NCBI GenBank assembly: GCA_025331445.1
Contig: JAIWNE010000109.1
Location: forward strand, 50,887-114,886
Origin: Blakeslea trispora
Taxonomy: Eukaryota > Mucoromycota > Mucoromycetes > Mucorales > Choanephoraceae
Reading direction: 5' to 3'
DNA: 64,000 bases
Position numbers and translations under genes: made by a program. The notes below the pieces were generated by a model, which had not been told where the DNA came from, did no database searches, and worked only from the letters and a program-made list of their open reading frames with translations. Below, piece by piece: positions 35,477-45,510 of this stretch. Positions within the stretch are counted from its first letter, which is position 1, and each line of letters starts with the position of its first letter.

Positions 35477-36240
35477 ACTTGAATATGAAAAAAAGCTCCT
35501 TAGCTGCACAAAATGGACGCTCAAGTCTGGTCGCGTAGTTGAAGAAGTCATGTTCGAAAAAGCAAAGGACTTCAAATTTGAACGGTAAGTTAAGGCACTC
35601 AATGTGTAGCATACAATTGTATTGATATTCGATATTAGCCCTGCCCATCAGCTGATAATGGATGTAGAAGATGACATCTGGGTTGAGGCGTTCACAAAAG
35701 AAGAGCTTGATGAAATCAAGAATGCCTGCAACTACCAGTTGTTTGATAAGCTGCCAAGTGATGTGCAAGATATGATTCACAAAGCTGTTGAAAAAGTAAG
35801 TTTATTTTTATTGAAACTGCGTAAACTTGACTTATCCTTTATTGTGCAGAACAACTATGATGATATTGTTGAAAGCATCAGCTTAATGAGCAGTAATGTG
35901 CGCAAGGCACCAGTTGAGTCGTGGCTAAAGGGCTCTCTCCAAAATGCAGTTGACTTGCTCTTTAGCGAAGATACCATCAAGAATGATTTTAGAAGTGAAA
36001 ACCATCTTTTATACACAATCTGGTTTTTTGCTGACTAGCTTAAACAAAAGCACAAAGATTGAAACTGATGGGTAAGCCAAACACATTGTTCTTTGTTTGA
36101 AGTCGTGCTTTCATTAGAAATGCATCATCTATGTCTTCAAGAAATGATGCAAACAGAAAAAGAAGCCTATCAACGTACACCGCCACCAACATCACCTCCA
36201 ACTCCAAAATGGTGGATTTTTACTATAAATATCTCGACCA
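35477..36240 (+). pseudogene. Truncated second copy of the 160-1416 gene
   Basis: Homology to 178-957 starts abruptly at 35477 and ends at about 36240, both inside the gene. The same introns are present, so this is a DNA-level duplication, not a retrocopy. Exons 1 and 3 are about 91% identical to copy 1 and the exon 4 part about 97%; exon 2 (35640-35795) is only about 64% identical. An extra T near 36027-36032 shifts the frame and gives a stop at 36036. The DIRS element begins about 50 bp downstream. Confidence 0.75.
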
Positions 36241-36318
36241 TCACTGTGGTTTGAATTTTCGAGAAAAATTCTAGATCTCAGCTATAAAAATCCTATAGTT
36301 GGTGAAGACGAGACTGAA

Positions 36319-36410
36319 GATAGGGTACACTCTTCCCGAGCCGCGCTTTATTTTCATATATTATTTAAATAAAAAAATTTCTATCCTATAATCCTTGTAT
36401 CTTTCTAAGC
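36319..36410 (+). repeat. DIRS left inverted terminal repeat
   Basis: 92 bp, starting GATAGGGTACACTCTTCCCG and ending TTTCTAAGC. It is the exact reverse complement of 40488-40579 as far as I can read. Confidence 0.9.
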
Positions 36411-36430
36411 TAGAGCTTGTAGGATCTTTC

Positions 36431-36452
36431 ATTTTTTTTTTTTTTTTTTTTT
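36431..36452 (+). repeat. Poly-T tract inside the DIRS element
   Basis: About 22 consecutive T between the left ITR and the stop codon of the recombinase. On the coding strand it is poly-A. Confidence 0.6.
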
Positions 36453-36488
36453 GATGATATGGGTACACCTCTTTTGGGCTGGGTCTTG

Positions 36489-37700
36489 TTACCCTAAGAG
36501 TCTTCGATACCAAGGGCGGGTGTGTACCCTATCTTCAGTCTCGTCTTCACCAACTATAGGATTGCATGTCGTTCCTAATCCAATCTCAGTTGGTTCTGAC
36601 TCGACCTCCGATAGGGTACTGTTTTCAGAAGACATAATTGATTGCATAATTTTCGTGGAGGTCCGTTCTGGAGCCGGTGGTTTAAAATAGTATTTCTCAA
36701 AAGTGTTTTGGGTTAAGCTCCAATTTGCATGTTTCTTGACCTCTTGTATGTCGTTGCCTTGAAGAACTGCATGCGTACTTGTTGCTGCTCTGATTGAATG
36801 GGCTGTGTATTTCTTGGTGTTTATTCCAGCTTCTTTCATGTTCGTCTGAACCCAACTTGCAATGGTACCAGGTTTGATGGATGTCACCTCCTTTTCTGAT
36901 GTATTTATGTATGATAAAAACAGTGTTTGGTCACATGGTAATGAGCTTCTCAAGGTCTTGGTTTTTTCTATAAATAACCATAGTGTTTGAACAGGACACA
37001 TGTCTGGATCATTCAGTTTGCCCAATGTGATTGATTTCACATTTGCTTCTTTCGGATGTCGTACGTGTAGGTCGACACTTTGAACCTCATTGTTTCCTTG
37101 CGTAAACAGGACGTCTCTCAGTTGTAGTCTACCGATATCCGAGCGGGGTCGCCACATGGTCGCCATACAAATCAATAGGACAGTTTTCTGTTGCAAGTCT
37201 TCAAGGATCAGTCCATCTGACTTGGTGTATTTGGTTTTGATGTATTCTCTTAACACTGTAATGTCCCATGTTGAGTGTTTCTCTGGTTTTGGGATACGTA
37301 CGTGTGTATTCCTCTTGGCTGCAAAAAATTCACGTATCAAAGGCTCTTCGGCTATTGGTGGTAGTGTTGTGTGTATCTTGTTGAACACTGAGGCTATAGA
37401 TGACCTTAGCGTGTTTAAGTGTTGAGGTGAATATTTGCTTTGGCTGACAAGGTAGTTGACTACGTTTATCGGATTGTATTCACAAGGGTCTATTGCTGGA
37501 TTGTTGGACTTGCACCATCTGCACCACTTTGTCCAACCTTGTTCGTATGCTCTTTTGGTCGACGGTCGAATACTTTCATTCAAATACGCTTGTGTTACTT
37601 CATTCAAGCCATCCTTCTTCCGCTTGTTGTTGATAGTCTCCAAGCGGCCAATTTCCAGTGATGGGATATGTCCCTCAGAATTGGTTTGGCTAAATGTCGT
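36489..37700 (-). CDS. DIRS tyrosine recombinase
   Basis: The frame is open from 38519 to the stop at 36489 (676 codons), but the part upstream of about 37700 overlaps the RNase H frame and reads like noise. The real protein probably starts near 37650-37700 (YLNESIRPSTKRAYEQGW follows). Catalytic signature: MWRPRSDIGRL (first Arg, about 37150), HSIRAATSTHA (HxxR, about 36790), HANWS (about 36730), and YYFKP carrying the nucleophilic Tyr (about 36690). This matches the R-H-x-x-R-H/W-Y set of the family. The enzyme would integrate a circular DNA copy. The last about 30 residues are coded by the internal complementary region. Confidence 0.85.
   Translation of the reverse strand, partial: TTFSQTNSEGHIPSLEIGRLETINNKRKKDGLNEVTQAYLNESIRPSTKRAYEQGWTKWCRWCKSNNPAIDPCEYNPINVVNYLVSQSKYSPQHLNTLRSSIASVFNKIHTTLPPIAEEPLIREFFAAKRNTHVRIPKPEKHSTWDITVLREYIKTKYTKSDGLILEDLQQKTVLLICMATMWRPRSDIGRLQLRDVLFTQGNNEVQSVDLHVRHPKEANVKSITLGKLNDPDMCPVQTLWLFIEKTKTLRSSLPCDQTLFLSYINTSEKEVTSIKPGTIASWVQTNMKEAGINTKKYTAHSIRAATSTHAVLQGNDIQEVKKHANWSLTQNTFEKYYFKPPAPERTSTKIMQSIMSSENSTLSEVESEPTEIGLGTTCNPIVGEDETEDRVHTRPWYRRLLG
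36522..36619 (+). repeat. DIRS internal complementary region
   Basis: 36522 to about 36562 is complementary to the left outer end and neighbouring ITR bases. About 36562-36619 is complementary to the right outer end. The junction lies in CTATAGGATTGCATG. It lies within the C-terminal codons of the recombinase frame. Confidence 0.88.
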
Positions 37701-39714
37701 TGTTTGAGTATCATCGGAAACCAGTACTGGCTGGGCCACCAAGGTGTTACCAGAATCGCCTCCTCGATCTTGTGTTCGTGTATTTTCCTTATCACTTGAG
37801 GAATCAACTTCCACGGTGGGTGTAGAAATAATCCCTTCTTTGGCCATTCTTGTTGGAATGCATCCAGTGCCGCTGCTTTGGGGTCCGGCTTTAGGCTCCA
37901 ATACGTTGGTAGTTTGTTGTTGTGTTGAGCAGCAAAGGCGTCTACTCTCAGGGGTCCCCAATATCGTCGTATTTTGTTGAAGAATTGTTGGGGGGTTGTT
38001 GATTCGTACAGTGGTTTTTTCTTCCGGCTGAGTGTGTCTGCCTCTATGTTCAGTACTCCTGGGATGTGTTGGTATGTGACCATCAGGTTGTGCTTGTTTA
38101 TCTCTTCCTGTATTTCCACAGCTTAGTCTTAAATGATCGGCGAACTCGTTCCTCCTTCCTTGGTTGAGTATTTCAATGCTGTTATACTGTCCGAGTATAT
38201 CCGGATTGACATGCCTGCACATTTTTTTCCATGTAGTTGTAATGCAAATAGAATCGTCTTCAACTCTCTTACGTTTATAGATTCGTCTTTTTCTATCTGT
38301 TTCCAGTATCCGTTTGTTGAGATTACTTTGGAGTGAACACCCCATCCTGTATCTGATGCATCCATGTATATTTGCAATGCTGGGTTTATGGCAAACTTCC
38401 GGATAGGCAAGCCATTCTGTCTTGTTATATTCTTTAACCGCCATATTCTTCTTTGCCTTTCTCGCTGAGAATGCATTTGCTTTCCCAGTTTTGCTGATGT
38501 CTCTGTAATGATCGGGCAAGGTCTCTCTGTATGTGGCGTATATGTAATAATGTCTCTCCTATCGCCAGTATTACTGCTGTCATTTTCCCCAGTAACGCTG
38601 CCATCTATCTGTAGCTTGTGTCTGTAGGCTTTAATGCTTGGCGCACTCTCTGTAGTATCTTTGCTTTCTTTTCTTCCGGTACTTTGATTTGCATTGTTTG
38701 TGAATTGAAGCTGAATCCCAGAAATTGTTGGCTCTTTAAAGGTGTTAGGTTGCTCTTTTTCTCGTTGATCAAGAATCCTAAGTCTGTTAGATGTGAGATA
38801 ATCCTCTGAGTGATTCTCTTCATTTCTTGTTGTGTCTTCGCTAAGATGCAAATGTCGTCGAGGTAAAAGATTAATCGTATACCTTCTTGCCTTAAAGGCT
38901 CTACAGCACTCTTCATAATTTTTGAGAAAATTCGTGGTGCAATGCTTACGCCAAAGGCTAGCGATTTGTATTGATATACTATCCCCTTGTTCTCGAAAGT
39001 GAGATATCTCTTGGAGTCGTCGTGTATTGGGACTACCACATATGCGTCTTTGAGATCGATCTTGCAAATATAATCGTCTTTTTCTATTAACTCTCGAAGT
39101 GCGGGAATGCCTTCCATCTTGAAATGTTCTATCTGTAGGAATGAGTTTAGTCTTTGGCAGTCCAAAATAGGTCTTCTTTTTGTTGTTTCTTGAATTGTAA
39201 AAAACGTTGATAAAAAATCTCTGTTTTGTGTTGGTGAGCGTTCTATAATCCCAGCTTTGTCGAATTTCATCACCGCATGGTCCAAATGGGCTTGATCCTC
39301 TTTTGATAAAATCTTTTTTGTCCATTTCCATGGTATCGGTTTCTTTGCAAATTGTAATTGGTAACCCTCTCGGATGACTGATAGGGGCCAATTCTTTCTG
39401 GTCATCTTTTCCCAGTTTTTGATGAATTTCTGTAGTCTCCCTCCAGGAAGGATTCCATCTTCTGGGACGCCATAATTGTCTAAAGAAGTTGTTAGTTGTG
39501 TTAATGTTTGATTTTTTGTCATTTTTTGTTTTTCTGTTGTTTTTTCTAGTGTCTTTTCTTTTTGTATTGTTTTTTCTAATATTTTTTCTTTTTTCTCTAT
39601 TATTATTTCTGTTGTTATTGTGGGGCTGTTGGACTCTCGTCTGTTGGTTTGTATGGTTTGTTGTAGGTTTTGTATTTGTTGTAATGTGGGGCATTGCTGT
39701 TGCCCCCTTTCCAA
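37604..39714 (-). pseudogene. DIRS reverse transcriptase / RNase H / methyltransferase-like polyprotein, broken
   Basis: The RT domain runs from about 39500 to 38700, with KIDLKDAYVVVPIHDDSKRY and the catalytic FYLDDICILAK (about 38860). The frame hits TAG at 38605, but homology-like sequence continues past it (LLGKMTAVILAIGETLLHIR). A one-base shift near 38455 moves into a frame with the RNase H start IYMDASDTGWGVHS (about 38355). Two TAA codons follow at 38129 and 38123. The tail reads WGPLRVDAFAAQHNNKLP and FLHPPWKLIPQV, like the methyltransferase-type C-terminal domain of DIRS elements, ending at 37604. It overlaps the recombinase frame by about 100 bp, which is normal for DIRS. Confidence 0.85.
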
Positions 39715-40469
39715 AAATGGTTCTGTTTGTATCGCTGGTCTGCAAATCTTGTATTGGATCTATAACTGTTGTTGTGGAAATTGTGGCTTGGTCGAGACAT
39801 GTGGCTGGTGGCTGCCCGTACCAGTGCTTGTTGGTACTTTGTTTCATTGTATTTTTCCATAAAGCTTTCATCGAAAGCTGGCTTCTTTTGTCCCAATTCA
39901 GCTGCTGTGTTACCTGTGGTAGGGCGTATTCTGATCGCTTTGTATGAGTAGCCTCTTGCTTCTTCGTCTTGCAGTGTTGTTCTATGCCACGTAAATACAG
40001 CCAGCTTCTTGGCTTCTTCCATGATGTCTTCCAAAAAGTTGGTTGCTTCATCTGTCGGTATGTTGTGTCTTGCTTCGTATAGGAAGTTAATTTTTTGGAA
40101 TAAGTCTGTGATGGCTCTTGCTTGTAGTCTTGTGTTATCGTTGATCTTGTAAATTGTTTGTAATACTTGAAATGTGTCCACATTAAACTTTTTGTACTTT
40201 TGTATAAAGTCTGAGTTAATCGATGTTCCTTGAGTCCATTTGTTGATTTCATATTTTTGTATGTTTCTCTTGTATTTTCTAACATATTCTTCGAGTTGTT
40301 CTGGTCGAAGTTCTTCCAATAATTGTCTAATTTCTGTGGGGAATATGGATTCCTCTTGATTCTGTTGTTGTAAAATATTATCTTCCAATTGCCACTGCTT
40401 GAATTTTTGTCGTAATTCTCGTTCTGTATAAAGTTTTGGTACTTCTTCATTGTTTGTGTTATCTGTCAT
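39615..40469 (-). CDS. DIRS Gag-like protein
   Basis: 284 aa, starting MTDNTNNEEVPKLYTERELR just inside the right ITR. The N-terminal two thirds are helical and charged (LEEYVRKYKRNIQKYEINKW). The C-terminal third is rich in Asn, Tyr, Arg and His (SYRSNTRFADQRYKQNHFW), suggesting nucleic-acid binding. It overlaps the RT start (39714) by about 100 bp in another frame. Assignment rests on position and composition, since Gag of DIRS elements is poorly conserved. Confidence 0.65.
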   Translation of the reverse strand: MTDNTNNEEVPKLYTERELRQKFKQWQLEDNILQQQNQEESIFPTEIRQLLEELRPEQLEEYVRKYKRNIQKYEINKWTQGTSINSDFIQKYKKFNVDTFQVLQTIYKINDNTRLQARAITDLFQKINFLYEARHNIPTDEATNFLEDIMEEAKKLAVFTWHRTTLQDEEARGYSYKAIRIRPTTGNTAAELGQKKPAFDESFMEKYNETKYQQALVRAATSHMSRPSHNFHNNSYRSNTRFADQRYKQNHFWKGGNSNAPHYNKYKTYNKPYKPTDESPTAPQ

Positions 40470-40487
40470 TATGTTCCACGATGCGCG

Positions 40488-40579
40488 GCTTAGAAAGATA
40501 CAAGGATTATAGGATAGAAATTTTTTTATTTAAATAATATATGAAAATAAAGCGCGGCTCGGGAAGAGTGTACCCTATC
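40488..40579 (-). repeat. DIRS right inverted terminal repeat
   Basis: 92 bp, perfect inverse of 36319-36410. The gag start codon is about 20 bp inside it, so this repeat probably carries the promoter. Confidence 0.9.
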
Positions 40580-40627
40580 GGAGGTCGAGTCAGAACCAAC
40601 TGAGATTGGATTAGGAACGACATGCAA

Positions 40628-42801
40628 TTCAAGAAATATTTCCTCTTTTTTTTTCTAAGTACATTTCAGCTTGAGCTTGAATGTTTTTTTTAAGGAAAAA
40701 AATAAAGAAAGATGTATCAGTGAAATACAAGCTACGATTGATAACAGATCGTTTATTAGTTTTGATTCACTTGGTCATTCTCAATTGGAAATTTAAGCCT
40801 ATCATTATGATAGTTTTGGCATGGATATAAAACGAATACCCCCCATATGCTTTTTTTTTTCTTTTCCTCTTTGTCTTTATCCAAGTATTTAATTCTATTA
40901 AAAATGCCAAAATCAAACGACAATATTCAGCTAAAATACTGAGAAGTTAGATGATATGTCAAATGAAACAAGCAGTGTTATAACAACTGGCTTGTCAAGT
41001 CATTGAATTATACTGGGTATCAGAGTAGATTTCAAACCCTTTGTGGACTCATCATATATGAGGCATTATCACAAATCATATTACTTTGATTAACCGTAAA
41101 GCTCAAAAAATATAGGAAAGATAGAAATACCAACGATGATGACAAGAAGAAGAGTGATTGAGAAGAAGAAAAATATGAAAGTGAGAATAATGAAGCTGCA
41201 GTCAGCCAACCTCAAAAGAGAAAGTCAAAGGTAAGCATTTGACAATTTGATATCAAATTGCATCACTGACAGCTGTATTTGCTTTTGTTAGCAAGTGTCT
41301 GGCGAGACTTTCAGAAGCCATAAAAAATTAATCCAAACAACTGTCTTTAATGAGCTATTCATTAACCTGTTTTGCTTATTAGACAAAAAAAAAATGACAT
41401 GACTTTCCATTATTTTGCTACTACAAATAAAATCATGATTGCTACCATGTCATAGCTTTTGAATCTTCAGCTTTTAAAGTGTATATTCTTAAATGAAACT
41501 ACTAATAAGGATTAATTGACTATCATTCATAAAATCCAAGAAATCCTAGTTTTAAGCAGTAAAAAATCCAAAAAATCCTAGTTTTCAAAATCCAAGAAAT
41601 TCAAGTTTCTACTGCAAAAAAATTCAAGAAATTTCCAGTAAAAATTCTAGAAATTCTAGTTGCGTTGCAGACACCTAGGAAATTTCTCGAATTTTTAAAT
41701 CACAGTGTAGCTATTAAATTTTTTAATGCTTGGCTTTTGAGCAATTTCGACCTCAAACTCAAGGAGCGTCCGAACAATTTCCGAGTAAAGTGTAGAAAGC
41801 AATGTGTTTATCAAAGCATGCTTTATATAAAATTAGAGGGTTTCATGTACAAAGTCAGTTCTTTCAAGTCATGAGCCTGTTTGGTTCATTTGATAGGCAC
41901 CTATGCACATATAGCAGCAATTTTCCAAATATGAATGGTTTTAATCATTCACATGATATGTTCGTTTAGTCTGACAATCAGTTGCACTACTTGAGCAAAC
42001 ACTCTTTTTTTTTTATCCATTGCTAGATTTATTCTTGCTAAACCAAAAATAGCTTGGATTCAATGCTTCGGTTTTCTTTTGATAGAGCTGAATGTTCGGC
42101 TGTATTACGTTTTGTTTGTTTCTAGGTTGTGTCATTGCTATAGAAAGACACCGAAGAGTCTATTTTCTGCTTGCCACATCCGAGAGTATAAGACAGACAA
42201 TAGAACTCTCTCTGGCACAAGTAGAAAAAAAGAAAACTGATAAGCACTTATTAAGTCAATGTAAAAGCATAAAGTACTTCTGCACCAGGCCAAAGCCTTC
42301 TGGCTTAACTTGAAACATCAGTAAAGTGTTATACAATATACTTGTTCCTTTATGCAACCAAAAAAAGAGACAAGAGGTCAGCCCATTCTCACATACTGTT
42401 TCTCTGTTTTTTTCCCTAGAGTACGAATTGTAGAAAAAGAAAAAGAAAGAGAAAAAACAAATTGAAAAAGAGGGCCCTTTTATATGCGTTTCCAATAGCA
42501 GTTGCATGTGAAAGTGTTTACGCAGCACATCAGCTTTTTGCATTCCCTTTTATCGTCAATATCTTTGTACCACCTTGCGATCAGACCAACCAATCGGCGT
42601 TTGATTTCTTTTTTTTTTTCTTCAGCAGAAACAAGGCATTTTTTAAGGTTTGATGTAAAGACAAAAAGAAAAGGGCGTCTTTATCTTTAAACTATCAACA
42701 AATTTATGGTAATTTCCCACACACACAAAAGCACCCAAATCTTTGTTTATCTGCTCATTTACTATGAAAGCCCTCTTTTTTAAGCCAGTCACATTTTCTG
42801 C
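40628..42801. other. Gene-free stretch with a degenerate tandem repeat
   Basis: No gene seen. At about 41525-41660 a loosely repeated unit (AAAATCCAAGAAATCCTAGT and variants) occurs 4-6 times. The remainder is AT-rich with poly-A/T runs. Confidence 0.5.
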
Positions 42802-42809
42802 TATAAATA
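42802..42809 (+). promoter_or_regulatory. TATA box of the Mga2/Spt23-like gene
   Basis: TATAAATA lies 84 bp upstream of the ATG at 42886. Confidence 0.45.
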
Positions 42810-42885
42810 CAACATTACAACAGAGGTACAGACTTGGACTCATCATCTCTCTTCTTTCTTCTCTGTCTTGCTTATTTTGTTTATC

Positions 42886-45510
42886 ATGTTCAACTATCAA
42901 ACAACAGATAAGCAGTACTTTGTCCCCAACAAGCCTTTCAATGAGACGGACTTGAGGGATTTACTTGAGCCTGATGTCGATTTATTTCTCTTGCAAACTC
43001 TACCTCATGCTTTTGAAGCATCATCTCCCAAAACAATTGATTCGCTCTCGGATAATGCCTCATCTTCACCCATATCACAATATGTCGATGATTTCAAAGA
43101 ATCTGAACTGGTTGTACATGTAAGCATGAATCGGTCCTGGAATATGGCTATTGTAATGCTTATCTTGCAACATATACTTTTAGGAATCTACAAATGACTT
43201 CTTTCCTGACTTTTTAAATAGCGACATGTAAGAGTTGTCATAACAAAAGATTCCCCTCTTTTGTCTCGTTTCTAATTTTACTGTATTGTTTATTTTAGTC
43301 AATATGAAAAGCCGATGTCAATGAGGAACGATAGGTAATTACAAAAGTTTCTTTTTATCTAAACATAGATTGACATTGATTGTCTGTTTTTCTCTTTAAC
43401 AAAGCAGCAATCTCGAGATTCGGGTTCTCGGCGTGCCAAACACAGGCGCCAAGTCTCGAGTAGAAACTCAGATAAAGTTATGTATTCAATTAATGACAAA
43501 AGATGAGAAAAAAGTGCTTGATTGGTCCCATATTCGTTTAAGCGAGAATATGTTGGCAAGATCCAGATTGCGCAAGAATCAACAAAAACAACTATCAAGA
43601 ACAATGGATGGACCAATGTTAAGCATGGTATCAGACGAATCCAAAGTATTGAACCTAGAAGCAAAAGTTATATGCGCCAGTAACACAGATCACCCAATTC
43701 GAATGTGTGCTAGTTGTGTAGGACGAGAGGTATTTTGAGCCAAAAATAACTGATATAGTAGCAAAAGAGAAACTCAATATCTCCCTCTCTCTCTCCACAT
43801 CTTTTTTCTAAATTTAGAGAAGACGCGCTGAACGAACAAAGGATGGAAAACCAAAAGCCAACTCATCTTTGCTCCCAGAAGAAGTAGAGGCAGAAAGAGA
43901 TCGCATCTTGTTGTTTAATTGCAATCCTTTAGTTGATTTTGCTTCGGGTGATGCCATTTTACCTTCTCGCATTACGTGTTATTGTAGACATCATGACGAG
44001 AAATTAGGCTTTAGGTTAGTTTTTTTTTTGCGATTTTGAGATAGAGAAAAATATAGCTAAAATAGTTTCAAACAGGATTTGCTTCACAATGAAAAACAAC
44101 CAAGGTCATCTAGTAGCTACTGGCATGTCTCCTCCTATCATGATTACGGATGATCATAAGGGTTCCAAACAAAAAGGATATCGCAAGCGATCAAGAAACG
44201 AAAGTATTTCATCTCTGCCACAAACGCCAGCTATCTCCCGACAAAGTTCGGTGACAATAGAAGATGATTGTGGTGAAGAGGAGATGCAAGCACGTACACC
44301 CACCAACTTTGATTTCGCATATTCTATATCTGCCTCAAAGGATTTGATCCCAATCTTACCTGAACCATTTATAGTTCAACCGACTATCTCAGGGGAAAAA
44401 TGGCCTTATAACCGTCGTCGTCGAACTATGACTGGTTATGCTTCGTCTGACGCATCTACAAATACACTTTTCAATACGATGATTGATGCTGGACCTCAAC
44501 TAGATCGTCTTGTTCCGTCTCAAGGTCCTACCTATGGTGGCATTGAAGTGACTCTCTTAGGTTCCGGATTCTACCGAGGCCTGACTTGTATGTTTGGGGA
44601 GCATGCTGCTACAACAGTCCATTGTAGTGCTGATACTATGGTATGCGTATTACCGCCTGCAACACAAACTGGCCCTGTAGTTGTATCATTTAAACAACAT
44701 CCTCTTGTGCTAGAAAGTCAAGATGTTGCTATTTTTTCATATTATGACGCAAGTGACAGCGCACTACTTGAGCTGGCTCTTCAGGTGGTTGGCCTGAAGA
44801 TGACAGGGAAGCTACAGGACGCAAAGCATGTTGCCATGCGCATTGTACAAGGCGACCAACAAAGCACTTATCAAGACTGTGTCTTGGAAGCAGTGGAGAG
44901 ATCAAATGCATCAGTAGACTATACACAAGTAAACACGAATGGCCACACATTGCTTCATTTGGCTGTTTTGCTAAGAAATGAACGGCTACTCAAGGCTTTA
45001 ATGAAGAGCTATCTACATCGTCCAGAAGAGGAAAGGCTTGCATTGTTGAATATCCAAGACAGAAATAAAATGACAGCCCTTCATTTTGCCTGTCAATTGA
45101 AGTTAAACAATCTTGTTCGTGTCTTACTTTATGCAGGTGCAAGCGCAAATCTCAAATCCAATTGGGGCCTTCCGTCTGCGTCATGTGGCAAAGAAGACTC
45201 GGATCTTTTAGATTTACTTGATTTGTATGAGAACCCTGCATGGCGGAAGTTAGTTTCTAGAAGATGTGGTCATATGAATCCGGTATTTCCTAATCTAAAT
45301 AGCGCTGACTCAATCAAAGTTATCGCTTCAATGGATTTGGCTTCCTTAGATACAACCATAATAGATCAACAATCGTATCATCCTTTGATATTTGCTCTTT
45401 GCGATAAGCCTGATGTTGAACTGTTTTTTGGCTACTTAGTCATTGCTGCATTATTTGTTTTGCAAACTCATAGATATTCCGGATTACCAAAGTTAGAAGT
45501 TCTCTGCTAG
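42886..45510 (+). CDS. Mga2/Spt23-like IPT-ankyrin transcription factor with C-terminal membrane anchor
   Basis: Six exons (42886-43119, 43184-43227, 43299-43334, 43408-43729, 43818-44014, 44076-45510) give 755 aa. The start is MFNYQTTDKQYFVPNKPF; a nearby ATG at 42868 is in frame but upstream. Order: N-terminal region with LEIRVLGVPNTGAKSRVETQ; a Cys-bearing block (CASCVGRE, FNCNPLVDFASGDA); an IPT/TIG domain (RLVPSQGPTYGGIEVTLLGS); ankyrin repeats (NGHTLLHLAVLLRN, RNKMTALHFACQLKLNNLVR); and one hydrophobic segment near the end (LFFGYLVIAALFVLQ). In yeast this family is ER-anchored, dimerises, is ubiquitinated by Rsp5 and clipped by the proteasome to induce the fatty-acid desaturase OLE1. 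A comparable role in lipid sensing is inference. Confidence 0.87.

Larger units (their letters stand above)
36292..40627 (-). mobile_element. DIRS-type tyrosine-recombinase retrotransposon
   Basis: The element is about 4.34 kb, with 92-bp perfect inverted repeats (36319-36410 and 40488-40579). Outside them are unique left and right ends (36292-36318 and 40580-40627). An internal complementary region (36522-36619) is the complement of the left end joined to the complement of the right end, the hallmark of DIRS replication through a circular intermediate. It encodes, on the minus strand, gag, reverse transcriptase/RNase H with a methyltransferase-like tail, and a tyrosine recombinase. There is no target-site duplication, as expected for recombinase-mediated insertion. 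The recombinase frame is open but the RT-RH frame is broken, so this copy is probably not autonomous. Confidence 0.9.

Noticed and set aside
37700..38519. Upstream part of the 676-codon recombinase frame
   Set aside because: It overlaps the RNase H/methyltransferase-like coding frame and has no recognisable domain. The recombinase probably starts near 37650-37700.
38129..40450. A 773-codon open frame across the DIRS gag/RT region (minus strand)
   Set aside because: Over most of its length it reads out of frame with clear Gag and RT motifs and has low-complexity shadow composition. Only its last part (RNase H, after about 38455) is real.
41520..41660. AAATCCAAGAAATCCTAG-like repeats as transposon ends
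   Set aside because: The units are degenerate direct repeats with no inverted partner or flanking duplication; treated as simple repeat.
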